From NCBI GenBank assembly GCA_023897205.1, contig JAHWDD010000007.1, positions 1,984,001-2,048,000 of the forward strand: a DNA stretch of 64,000 bases, read 5' to 3'. Within the stretch, counting starts at the first letter, position 1, and every line of letters begins with the position of its first letter. The position numbers were made by a program, and so were the translations under genes. The notes under the pieces were generated by a model. That model made no database searches and was not told where the DNA came from. It was given only the letters and a program-made list of their open reading frames with translations. Of the stretch, positions 33,033 through 42,339 are shown piece by piece. Source of the stretch: Exophiala sp. HKRS030 (Eukaryota > Ascomycota > Eurotiomycetes > Chaetothyriales > Herpotrichiellaceae).

Positions 33033-34340
33033 ATGTCTGTAGATATCAAATGGGAGACAATCACTTCCGGCGAGGACGGGGCTGTCCTGGCGGAGAAGAT
33101 TCGAGCCTTCGTCCATCAAAAATTCCAACAGATTACCTTGCCTCGCTTTATCAACGCCGTTCACGTTCAGGCGTTTGAGTTCGGCTCAAAATGCCCAGAA
33201 ATTGAGATCAAAGACATATGTGACCCCCTTCCGGACTTTTACGAAGACGAGGACGAAAGTGACGGAGGTGATGCCCACGAACCGAATGCTGATTTACGTC
33301 TAGGCGAGGATATCCATGCAACGGATCATCACCACGCAGGCGCTACTCTCGCACATCAGTCACAGCCTAAGCCTCGTCTTGCAGACATATCTACTGCTAC
33401 AAACCAGTTTGATCTCCAGCATCAACTCACGTCCAGAGATCTCCTCCTGGCAAACATCGACCACCTAGGCGGTCCTTTTCCTCGGAGCACCACCCCTGGC
33501 ATACCTGGAGGCACCTCTAATCTCAGCTACTTTCATTTTCCCGGCGCTGCTCTGTCTGGAACTCAGACGCCCCTAGCAGCAGTGGCGAGTGGCACTCCTT
33601 TCAGTCCCCGGCCATGGTCTCACGACCTACCCCGGGCGTCTTCAATACCCCAAGACAGTGCCCTGCATGTTTCAGGCCACGGTCTGCGCAGCCAAAAAGA
33701 CGTGCAAGTTCATGGGGATCCCTCCACACGACCCTCCACTGCGAACAGTATTTCATCGCCTCGTGAATCCGAATCCGGACTCTCCTCTCCACTGCAACAC
33801 GCAAACTATCCCGAAGGAGAACATGATGAGTCGGCATTAGATGCAGTAGCACCCTTGTCTCCAATGCGAATACAAAGCAGAAACCCGTCCGATCTGCAGG
33901 TAGTGGCAAGGGTGAAATACTCTGGAGACATCCGTATGACTTTAACCGCCGAGATATTATTGGACTATCCAATGCCTAGTTTCGTTGGCATCCCTCTGAA
34001 ACTGGTCATTACTGGCATGACCTTTGACGGCGTTGCAATAGTTGCAATGATCAAGAGGAAGATGCACTTTTGTTTCCTGGACGCCGATGATGCGGCAGCT
34101 CTTGTTGGGGAAACAGTGGCACCTGATCGGCACAAGACCACCCATGGTAGGGAAGACTCAAAGTCGCATCCATCTGGCCCTTTGCGAGAAATCCTTGTGG
34201 AGAGCGAGATCGGTCGTCAAGAAGATGGCAAGCAAGTGCTCAAGAATGTGGGCAAGGTCGAAAAGTTCGTTCTTGAGCAGGTGAGAAAGATTTTTGAAGA
34301 GGAATTCGTCTTTCCGAGTTACTGGACGTTCCTCGTGTGA
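33033..34340 (+). CDS. mdm12: Mitochondrial distribution and morphology protein 12 (ERMES subunit)
   Basis: A single exon encodes 435 residues. The N-terminus MSVDIKWETI, the block LPRFINAVHVQAFEFG and EIEIKDICDPLPDFYEDE are hallmark Mdm12 sequences opening the SMP lipid-transfer domain. The domain is interrupted by a low-complexity insert of about 230 residues containing GIPGGTSNLSYFHFP. It resumes with LQVVARVKYSGDIRMTLTAEI and IPLKLVITGMTFDGVAIVAM, closing with VLEQVRKIFEEEFVFPSYWTFLV. The long insert is typical of filamentous ascomycetes. Mdm12 bridges Mmm1 in the ER to Mdm10/Mdm34 at the mitochondrial outer membrane and moves phospholipids. Confidence 0.97.
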   Translation: MSVDIKWETITSGEDGAVLAEKIRAFVHQKFQQITLPRFINAVHVQAFEFGSKCPEIEIKDICDPLPDFYEDEDESDGGDAHEPNADLRLGEDIHATDHHHAGATLAHQSQPKPRLADISTATNQFDLQHQLTSRDLLLANIDHLGGPFPRSTTPGIPGGTSNLSYFHFPGAALSGTQTPLAAVASGTPFSPRPWSHDLPRASSIPQDSALHVSGHGLRSQKDVQVHGDPSTRPSTANSISSPRESESGLSSPLQHANYPEGEHDESALDAVAPLSPMRIQSRNPSDLQVVARVKYSGDIRMTLTAEILLDYPMPSFVGIPLKLVITGMTFDGVAIVAMIKRKMHFCFLDADDAAALVGETVAPDRHKTTHGREDSKSHPSGPLREILVESEIGRQEDGKQVLKNVGKVEKFVLEQVRKIFEEEFVFPSYWTFLV

Positions 34341-35057
34341 AGGTCGGGTGTACATACACCTGAATAGCAGGGATAAACACCCTGATCACCGGGTAGTCCT
34401 AAAGCATTCCAAGACGACATTCACAAAACCTTGCTACAAACGCGCGGTGTCGGATGGACGCACTCTCTACAAAGAAGCAAGCTCAATCTCCGTGAGCCTC
34501 CAATGTCACCGGATGAACACGTCACAAATTACGTGATGAAGTTCCAGTGTCGACAATCTCTCGAGTTCATAAGGGATATCCAACTTTCGACCAAGAATCA
34601 GGCGACTAAACTTGGTCAGTTGCCACGGTCTCATTCGCTTGCTGATTCAGGTACGTGGCGAATAGGAAGCTTCTTGACCCCTGGTAAGCGGGAGGCGCCA
34701 AAACTGGGGTCTGTGCCACTTTCCTTTCCTTCTGTCGTGCAACTAGGATGAAAGGGTCCCAGAAGACCTTGTCCCGAAACACCATTAGCGATATCGTGGA
34801 CTTTATTGGTGAAATGGCATCAGAAGACGCGACGGCATGATGGAGTTCTTTATTGCCAGCTCATCAAAGATGAAACGAGGACGAGGCAGATGAGAAGCAA
34901 CAGATGGAGATGACGTCGACCCGCTTAGGCGGGGATTTTACCTAAAATACCTGGAACGGTCGCATTCCCAGCTGCAACTTCATGAGCTTTGCATCTCCAA
35001 CTCAGTTCAGACCGCCGTGGCAGCAATTTGGTCATTGTGTATAGCATACAAACAAAC
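34341..35057. other. Intergenic stretch between Mdm12 and GH64 genes
   Basis: No gene is seen. Confidence 0.5.
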
Positions 35058-36374
35058 ATGAAGCGATTTTCTTCGATGTTTCGACGAGCGAGAGGAAGAA
35101 AGCCCTCTCCTCCGAACTCAATGGATCCGAAACCCGCAGCTCCCGCTCCCGCTCCCGCAGAGACTCCGGCGCCAGCTCCAGCTCCAGGTCCGCCACCAGC
35201 ACAACAGTTGAATACCCAGGCAACCGGTGCTACTCTCAATATTGCCTTGCAGAATCAAACTACATCGTCCACGGTATACGCGTACGTGACTGGGACTGCA
35301 ATCGACAACAACAATGCTCTTTTCCTGCTGTCGTCTGATGGGAACACACCGTACTATCCGACATCTCCTGGAGGGACCGGCTCAGCCCTTGCACAGGACT
35401 GCGCCATCGGGCTGGGTGCTCCAGGCAACACGGTAAACGTGACGATCCCACACATCGCCGGCGGTCGTATCTGGTTCTCCGTCGGGTCACCATTGACGTT
35501 TCTCCTGAACCCAGGCCCGGCGCTGGTCGAACCGTCGGTCACCAACCCCTCGGACCCCAACATCAACATCAACTGGGGCTTCGCCGAGTTCACGTTCAAC
35601 AGTGACCAACTCTACGCGAACATCAGCTACGTCGACTTTGTGGGTCTCCCGATCGCCCTGACCCTGACCACGGCCAACAGTGGAACCCAACACGTGTCAG
35701 GCATGCCGGCCAACGGCCTGGACCAAGTCTGCAGTGGCCTGCTGGCGCAACACGCGACCGACGGCCAGGGCTGGGACCAGCTGGTCGTCACGACGCAAGA
35801 CGGGCAGAACCTGCGCGCCCTCTCGCCCAACCAGGGCATGGTGATGAAGTCGGACCTCTTCACCGGGTACTACGACGACTACGTGAACCGCGCCTGGGCC
35901 AAGTTCTCCGGCCAGCCGATGTCCGTCGACACGCAGGCCTCGTACGGCACCGTGTCCGCACAGGTGTCGGACGGCGAGTTGTCGCTTGGCGGCTCCGAAT
36001 TCTCCCAGCCGTCGACCCGCGACGTCTTCACGTGCTCGACGGGACCCTTCGCCACGGGCGCCGACGCCGAGGCGAACGCCATCATCCCCCGGCTCGCCGC
36101 GGCCTTCAACCGGTCGACACTCCTGGTCAGCGACGTCTTCCCGGCGGACCAGAGCTTGTACTACCAGGACCCCGTGACCAATCACTATAGTCGCATCGTG
36201 CACGGCGCCAACCTCGACGGTAAAGGGTACGCCTTTCCGTATGACGACGTCCAGCCCACCAATGGGAAAGACCAGAGTGGCGAGGTACACGCGGGGGATC
36301 CGACGTTGTTCACCGTCACGGTGGGTGGGCAGAATGCTAGCGTCGATGTCCCCAAGCATAAGGATGAGCTTTAG
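35058..36374 (+). CDS. GH64 (thaumatin-like) beta-1,3-glucanase-like protein with C-terminal KDEL
   Basis: A single exon encodes 438 residues. The body matches glycoside hydrolase family 64: LNIALQNQTTSSTVYAYVTG, GRIWFSVGSPLTF, NWGFAEFTFNSDQLYANISY followed by DFVGLPIALTL, and a C-terminal GKGYAFPYDDV. These beta-sandwich enzymes cleave long beta-1,3-glucan. The N-terminus is odd: a basic stretch (KRFSSMFRRARGRK) and a Pro/Ala repeat (APAPAETPAPAPAPGPPPAQ), with no secretory signal. The last residues are HKDEL, formally an ER-retrieval signal. The two facts conflict unless secretion is unconventional or an upstream exon was missed. Strong GC bias at third positions. Confidence 0.9.
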   Translation: MKRFSSMFRRARGRKPSPPNSMDPKPAAPAPAPAETPAPAPAPGPPPAQQLNTQATGATLNIALQNQTTSSTVYAYVTGTAIDNNNALFLLSSDGNTPYYPTSPGGTGSALAQDCAIGLGAPGNTVNVTIPHIAGGRIWFSVGSPLTFLLNPGPALVEPSVTNPSDPNININWGFAEFTFNSDQLYANISYVDFVGLPIALTLTTANSGTQHVSGMPANGLDQVCSGLLAQHATDGQGWDQLVVTTQDGQNLRALSPNQGMVMKSDLFTGYYDDYVNRAWAKFSGQPMSVDTQASYGTVSAQVSDGELSLGGSEFSQPSTRDVFTCSTGPFATGADAEANAIIPRLAAAFNRSTLLVSDVFPADQSLYYQDPVTNHYSRIVHGANLDGKGYAFPYDDVQPTNGKDQSGEVHAGDPTLFTVTVGGQNASVDVPKHKDEL

Positions 36375-36815
36375 TTTCAAGACAACAATCATACACTCAT
36401 GATGATGACGACGACGACGATGATGCATCGAGATTTGGCTGGAATATGGGAATGAGAATTCCGTAGATGGGTATGTTTGTTTGGTTTTTGGTTAGATTAG
36501 GTAGTAATGAACTTTGTGATCAAAAGCCATTTGTTTTGGTAACAAGTAATTCATTTATTTTTTATATGCGTTTAGTTGATTGTTTCTTGTTTTTTTCTTC
36601 TCTCGCTAAAAGAATAAAATAAAAACCTTTGACTTAGTTGTTGTTGTATGAGTTTTTTCTTTTCTTCAAAAGAAAACGAAAAAAAAAGTCTTTAATCTTT
36701 GGTCTTTGGTCTTTGCTCTCGAGTTTCTGATCTACCTCACAAAAAGAGGGCTTCCCATGTTGATAATCCGGTAAGAAGAAAAAAAAATTTGATTGAATCC
36801 TTTTGGTTCTTCTTT
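36375..36815. other. Convergent 3' intergenic stretch with trinucleotide tract
   Basis: AT-rich sequence between convergent genes. A GAT/GAC trinucleotide run lies at about 36399-36424. No gene is seen. Confidence 0.55.
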
Positions 36816-37727
36816 TTAGTTCTTTCCACCGTGGACAAAGACACGTTCCTCGATGGGACCGAATGACTTTTCCATCGGAGAACCTGCGGGTTTACCAAAC
36901 ACCAACTGAGCCTTGAGGCTCCAAGTTGCAGGTACGTTCCAGGTCGCCGAGATTTTCTCGTCGATCAAGGGGTTGTAATGTTGTAGGTTTGCACCAAGAC
37001 CTTCTTGTTCAAGAGCAGTCCAGACTGAGGGAAAGTTTTGTGTCAGTACGTGAATAAAAGAGAGAGAAGAAGAAGAAGAAGAAGAAGGGAAAGAAAAAAA
37101 GAAGTCTCGTCACTTACTGGCAAATTGATGCATGGCGTTGGTATGTTCACTCCACTGTGGGAACTTTTCGGCGTAGAGCGGCAACTTTTCCTGTAGACCG
37201 GCGACGACCTTTGGTTCCTCGTAGAACAAGACGGTACCGTAACCGGCCTGGAAACCCGACAGTCTCTGTTCGGAGGCCGGCCACGCCTCGGCCGGGGCGA
37301 CGGCCTTGACGGCAGGCTTGACGATGTCACCCCACAACTTCTTGTGTTCCTCCCCCAAGAGGACGACACACCGGGTCGATTGGGAGTTGAAACTCGACGG
37401 GACGTGTAGGACCGCCTGTTGAACGATCTCCTTGATGCGAGAGTCCGGGATGGTCGACTCACCGGTGAGTTGGTAAATGGTACGGCGGGACTTGATGGAA
37501 TCCAAAAAGGAGGAAGACATTTTGTCGGTGGTATTTGAAAAGTGACGGGTTGACCGGACAGAGGAGGATGTCGATGGTGGTGGTGTAGGAAGTATTCGAG
37601 AGTGGTGTGAGGATGGACGAAGAGAGGAAAGAGAAGTTGTCAAGCAGGTATGGGTACGAGGTGGTGGTCCTTGTATTTGTACTCGTAGTCGAACGGCCAG
37701 AGAACGGAATGAAGTGGGGGAGACCAT
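36816..37727 (-). CDS. Nitroreductase family protein (Hbn1/Frm2-like)
   Basis: Exons 37727-37118 and 37024-36816 are joined across a 93 bp intron (GTAAGT...CCTCAG, phase 1) carrying a GAA repeat, giving 272 residues. The core starts SSSFLDSIKSRRTIYQL, the FMN-binding N-terminus of the family. It continues with FNSQSTRCVVLLGEEH and after splicing HQFAIWTALEQEGLGANLQHYNPLIDEK. These proteins are FMN-dependent, NAD(P)H-using reductases linked to lipid and nitrosative stress responses in yeast. A second ATG at 37520 would give a 203-residue cytosolic form. The 69-residue extension is Arg/Ser/Thr-rich with almost no acidic residues (ending RHFSNTTDK) and looks like a mitochondrial presequence. Confidence 0.9.
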
Positions 37728-37822
37728 GGTCGGAAGAAGAAGTAATAGGGTAAAGGTGGTTTTTTTGGATGTACGAGTTAGTATTGCAATATTTTCCAGA
37801 AGAATCTATTTGTACAAAGTGG

Positions 37823-37831
37823 TACGGAGTA
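37823..37831. repeat. TACGGAGTA 9-mer
   Basis: Reverse-complement copy of the recurrent intergenic 9-mer. Confidence 0.9.
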
Positions 37832-38197
37832 TTGACGACCAAACAAGAGAAAGGGAAAAAAAAAAGAGGGACCACAATTGTGACAAGGTCGAAAAGTGAT
37901 ATCAGTTTGTTGGTCGAATGTTCGGCAATTGGGGACAAACAAAAGACTTGATCACGAATGAGGACAGACAATCTTTAATGGGGGAAAAAACTAGGTACGT
38001 AGACCGAATAGACCGGTATGCTTGAGAGGGGGGAAAGCTTTCAAATCATTACGAGCACCGATACCTGAGGTATTACCCGTTACCTTACGCAGGGACCTAC
38101 TGCAAAAAGGGTTCTGTTGTGTACAGTAAGTCTTACGGTCTAATGGACCAATATCATTTTTCCGGAGGGGATTACGAGTTCCATGCCTACGAGTAAG

Positions 38198-38206
38198 TAC
38201 TCCGTA
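38198..38206. repeat. TACTCCGTA 9-mer
   Basis: One copy of the recurrent intergenic 9-mer. Confidence 0.9.
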
Positions 38207-38860
38207 ATAATGTTGATATCAAATGTTTGTAAGAAAGCAACGGCAATGATTCCGCAAGGCTTGATAATAATCACGTAAGCGGAAGAGAGACGAAACCAAC
38301 AACAACCGCCCCGTCTCACCGTCTCACCGTCTCACGTGATTACATTCCGGAATCTTAGACAAAAATTCCAACAAATTCCGTACTCCGAACTCCGAGAATC
38401 TCCTCCCATGCTTTGTCGTGGGAACGTTGCGACGCCCAGACGAGACATACGGAGAGAAGAGAGAGAACTAGTTTCTGTCCGTTTCGTTCCAAGAGAAAGA
38501 AAGAAACAGGTACAGTAACAAGTGTTTATATCCTAAACGTACTCTACCGGAGTACGGCAGGACCTTGTACTGAAGAGCCTACCTGGGTACGGCGCGCACC
38601 TAGGTAACCCCTCGACGAGAAAGAAAAAGGTATCCACGAGACCAAAACCACATACAAGGTGCTCCGTACCTCATCAGGGAAAACGGTAGGTATTCCACAC
38701 TCGTACGTACTCCAGCTACCAAGGACAGATCAATTATCCAAATCTCGACCACCTTTTAAAGATTCAACATCCGAACTGACAACCCCCCCTACATGAAGTA
38801 TATCTCCAAAATACCTAGATATAGGGTGACCATCCATCCCGTGCCGTCAAAGTCGACCTT

Positions 38861-40558
38861 TTAATCATCATAATCAAAAGTGACTTTGAACATGTTGAAG
38901 TAACTGTTGGGACCCATGGAGAAATACCACGACTTGTCACTTCCGTCGCCGTCGGGGGAGTACTCGGTGTGGATCATCTGTCCATAACTCCCCCCCGCTA
39001 TACCACCGTTCATCAACAGGTACTGTTCACTCCACGGGCCCCAGGGGGTGTCGGAGGTGTAAATGTAGACGGCCACCAGCCACTGACCGCACAGGATCAT
39101 GTACTTGTTGAGGTAATTGTTGAACACGACCGAACCGTACACGCCGCACGCGAAATGTCCTTGACGGCTGGCCGTCGTCATGCCCACCGCTTGGGTGTCT
39201 TTGGAGGGGATCCCGGGGACCCATGTGTCGTTGGTGCCGAATTGAAGAAACTCGTAATTGTCGGCGTCGAACACGTCGTCCGAAGCGGCCACCCGACCGA
39301 CGATGGTGTTGGAGGGACCACCTTCCGAATATATATAAACATAGTCACCGTCACGGAGGATGGCCAAAAGTCCCAGCTGGATGGCGTCGGGCCCCGTGAG
39401 TAAGGGTCCGACCCGAGTCGCAATGGGTCGGTCGTCACCGAGGGTCACAGAAGCCACGGCGTTGCCCCGATTTTCGAAGCTGCCGTCGGGGCCGTTGCGC
39501 CAGATTTCAAACGCATACGCAACCCCATGGGTCTCGTTGATGGCGACGACGTTGGAGGTGTCCATGCCCCAGATCTTGAAGGGTGGTTGGATCCCTTCGT
39601 CCCCCGACCACGGTCGGACGAATTCATTGTCAGAGACCGAGTTGATGCCCGTGGTGTTGACCGTCATCACGTCGTCCGTGCCGTAGAAGGCCGGACCCAT
39701 GGAGAACCCACAAGGTTGCGCACCACCTTTGCAGAACATGTCACCGCAGTTCCAGATGACCTTGTCACCAATCTTGCCGGTTCGACACTTGTCGCCGATG
39801 AGATGGTTTTCTCCTAGCTTGCCGGTAAATTGAAGCTGACCGACGAGTTCGACGTTCCACTTTGTCCCTTGGTCCACCTTGAACTGTGCATAGGGAGGCA
39901 GGGATCCTGACGGCAAAGGACCTCTTATCGACGTAGTCGATGATGCGCTCTGGGATGCACCGTAGGACTGCTGAGTGTTACTGGATGAAGTCGATGAGCT
40001 GGATGATGAACTGGATGGCATCAGAATGCCCACTGATGGTGTCGACATCGACACTATGGAAGCAGGGGAAGCGGTTGATGTGAATGAGAGAGTAAGACTG
40101 GAGGTGGACGTCGACATCGATGAGGTAAGACTGGATGATGTAGAGACTGCGTCTACACCGGTTGAGGACGACGATGTCGACGGTTCGGAACTAGTTGTGG
40201 AGGGTAGCGTGAAGGGATTTTGGTTGTTGGAAGTAGTTGATGCCACGGCAGCTGATGTAGAAGAACTGGCATTGTCCGTCGTCGACGATGCACTAGTCGA
40301 AACATCGGTCGAAGTGGATGTCGCATCAACAGCCGCAGCACTGGTGGTGGTGGTGGTGGTGGAATGGAATTGTTGTTCGCTCGGAACGGTCGTCCAAGTG
40401 AAATCGTCCAACAAGCATCGTATATCTTGCTCACAGACCTGATAGCAAAGATCCGGCACCCCGTTTCCGTCGAAATCGTAATAGCGCTTAATGAGTGGCG
40501 TTCCCCAGGCACCTGTGCTCAGACACACCGCCACGAGTAAAACTGTAGAAATATACAT
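38861..40558 (-). CDS. Secreted DUF4185 protein with Ser/Thr-rich linker
   Basis: A single exon encodes 565 residues. The signal peptide is residues 1-19 (MYISTVLLVAVCLSTGAWG), followed by a possible Kex2 site KR at 24-25. Next is a short Cys-containing module with DFDGNGVPDLC, matching the DxDGNGxxD calcium loop of dockerin/EF-hand type. A Ser/Thr-rich stretch of about 150 residues follows. The C-terminal 340 residues resemble the DUF4185 domain, a beta-propeller-like fold found in secreted carbohydrate-related proteins (KLGENHLIGDKC, GPAFYGTDDVMTV, VVFNNYLNKYMILC, DTPWGPWS). Substrate and activity are unknown; a cell-wall or extracellular polysaccharide role is inferred. Confidence 0.85.
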   Translation of the reverse strand: MYISTVLLVAVCLSTGAWGTPLIKRYYDFDGNGVPDLCYQVCEQDIRCLLDDFTWTTVPSEQQFHSTTTTTTSAAAVDATSTSTDVSTSASSTTDNASSSTSAAVASTTSNNQNPFTLPSTTSSEPSTSSSSTGVDAVSTSSSLTSSMSTSTSSLTLSFTSTASPASIVSMSTPSVGILMPSSSSSSSSTSSSNTQQSYGASQSASSTTSIRGPLPSGSLPPYAQFKVDQGTKWNVELVGQLQFTGKLGENHLIGDKCRTGKIGDKVIWNCGDMFCKGGAQPCGFSMGPAFYGTDDVMTVNTTGINSVSDNEFVRPWSGDEGIQPPFKIWGMDTSNVVAINETHGVAYAFEIWRNGPDGSFENRGNAVASVTLGDDRPIATRVGPLLTGPDAIQLGLLAILRDGDYVYIYSEGGPSNTIVGRVAASDDVFDADNYEFLQFGTNDTWVPGIPSKDTQAVGMTTASRQGHFACGVYGSVVFNNYLNKYMILCGQWLVAVYIYTSDTPWGPWSEQYLLMNGGIAGGSYGQMIHTEYSPDGDGSDKSWYFSMGPNSYFNMFKVTFDYDD

Positions 40559-42339
40559 ACTGCCAGAGTTTTGTCAAGAAGGAATGGACGGGTGAGGGAC
40601 TGGCCTCTACCCAAAGGGAAAAGAATGAGCGAAGGTTGAAAACAAAAGAGCGATAGGGTTGACAGCAAAGCAATTCGTCGGCCATCTCGGTCGATAAACT
40701 CATCGTCATGGTTATATATGTATATGGACAACAGCTCGCCCAGCTAATTCTTCACATGCCCATTGACAAGGGGTGATACGTGGCGCTCTGATAGGGCCCA
40801 GCGAGATATACAATCGGACTAAACACACGCGCAAAATGTCAGTTCTGGGGGAACGATGCCTGTTCCAGTGGAAACTCCCAATAAGGGGTTCCGAAACTGA
40901 CGCATGCCACCAAATCAACCGTTAGAAAAGGCCCTCGATGGTACGGGCTACCATGCTTGTGAGGTAAGTGATCGGCCAAGATTAATCCAGGCGCGGTGCA
41001 TGTCCCATTTCAGCAAGCCACATGTTTCCAATGGACGGCCACACAGGTAAGCCGTGCCATGACCAGGGCATATCAAGATTGCAGGATTGGGGACTTTTTC
41101 CTAGGGACAACGAAAAACAAAGGACAAGTAGGGGAATCCCAGTTTTGCGGGAACCATTCCCTCTAAGGGGCCTGGCTGACTGCTGCCAGAGATGGGTTGA
41201 AGGTCACTGGCTCTCCGGTCTCCGGTTTGAAGGCTCCGGGTGTCCCTTATCGTAATAGAGAAAGTGCAGATCGGAGCCAGACCTAGGCCCTAGACTGTGA
41301 TGGAGAATTAATGATGAAAGAGAGGGTCCTTCAGATTGCCGAGGAAGAGATAATTGTACTGTACAGTAGTGTTTAGTACTCTCCCTCTCCCTGTGTCCTC
41401 CCGGTCCGGGGCAACTTGGTCCATACCTAGACCTATCTTAGATTAGGTGGGCGTAAAGCACCAAAAGGGCGGGAAAAATAAACATTATAAGCCGTGTCCA
41501 GGCGAGTTCGGCTTTGTTTCAGCAGGGGTACGTTCGAAACACGATATGCCGCCCTGGGAGATTTTGAGATAAAGATGGTCCTTTGATCTTGATCGAATCT
41601 CTTCGTACTCTGTATGAGTACTGAGCATCTTCTTATCTGATCTTCGCGAGGGGCCAAGGATGATGCAAAGAAGAAAATGAGATAACCTCCGTTGACGTTG
41701 ATACCACGTGTTGTCATTTGCCTCATGAACTCGAACTCTGGAGCTGTCACCGGCTGTCACTCATTTTCTTCACGCGTATCGCGTCTTTTTCACGGAGCAC
41801 AGGTCACCCTTTCTGTCATTCTGTTCGAGTCCTGGCAGCTTTTGAAATGCAGGAACCCGGTCCCTCTCTCGTCTGGTTCGAAATGGGTGGGGGAACACAA
41901 GAGTTCAAAGCTTCTTGTGTCGTCCAACTTTTACTGTATGACCACATCGTCGACCTTTCTAAATGCAGGGTTATATCACATCATCCTATCTCAAAATTGT
42001 CCTTTCCGGGGGGAGAAGATCCGAGAGGTTGACTTTCTCTTTCTCTACTTCCTCGATGAAATGTTGCTGCTGACATCGCTGCCCACTTCAAGTTTTATGC
42101 ACCTAACAAACACACTCCCCAAGGCCAATTCCATCATGTATCCTTTTCGATAGGTAAGTCAATAAATGATAACTAAACAGCAAACCAAAAAAAAGATACA
42201 TGCATGGCATGCATTTTGCTATTGCACTGCCGAAGTGTCTCCGAAGATGCACTTCGTTATGATTTGAGCCACGTAGTTCGATATCAGGCTACTGTTGTGT
42301 CGATTGCAATCTCATCCGTCCTTCTTCGTCGTCCCAACG
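40559..42339. other. Gene-free stretch (1.8 kb) between divergent DUF4185 and HET genes
   Basis: No supported gene is seen. Frames of up to 153 codons here have no recognisable features. Confidence 0.5.

Larger units (their letters stand above)
37728..38860. other. Gene-free stretch with TACTCCGTA motifs
   Basis: No gene is seen. It has two exact 9-mer copies and several near matches (ACTCCG, CGGAGTAC) between 38195 and 38710. Confidence 0.5.

Noticed and set aside
36399..36424. GAT/GAC trinucleotide run after the GH64 stop codon as a possible coding tail
   Set aside because: It follows the stop codon; an ordinary microsatellite in the 3' region.
35697..36428. 243-codon minus-strand frame inside the GH64 gene
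   Set aside because: Same GC-bias artefact; Arg/Val/Gly-rich with no domain.
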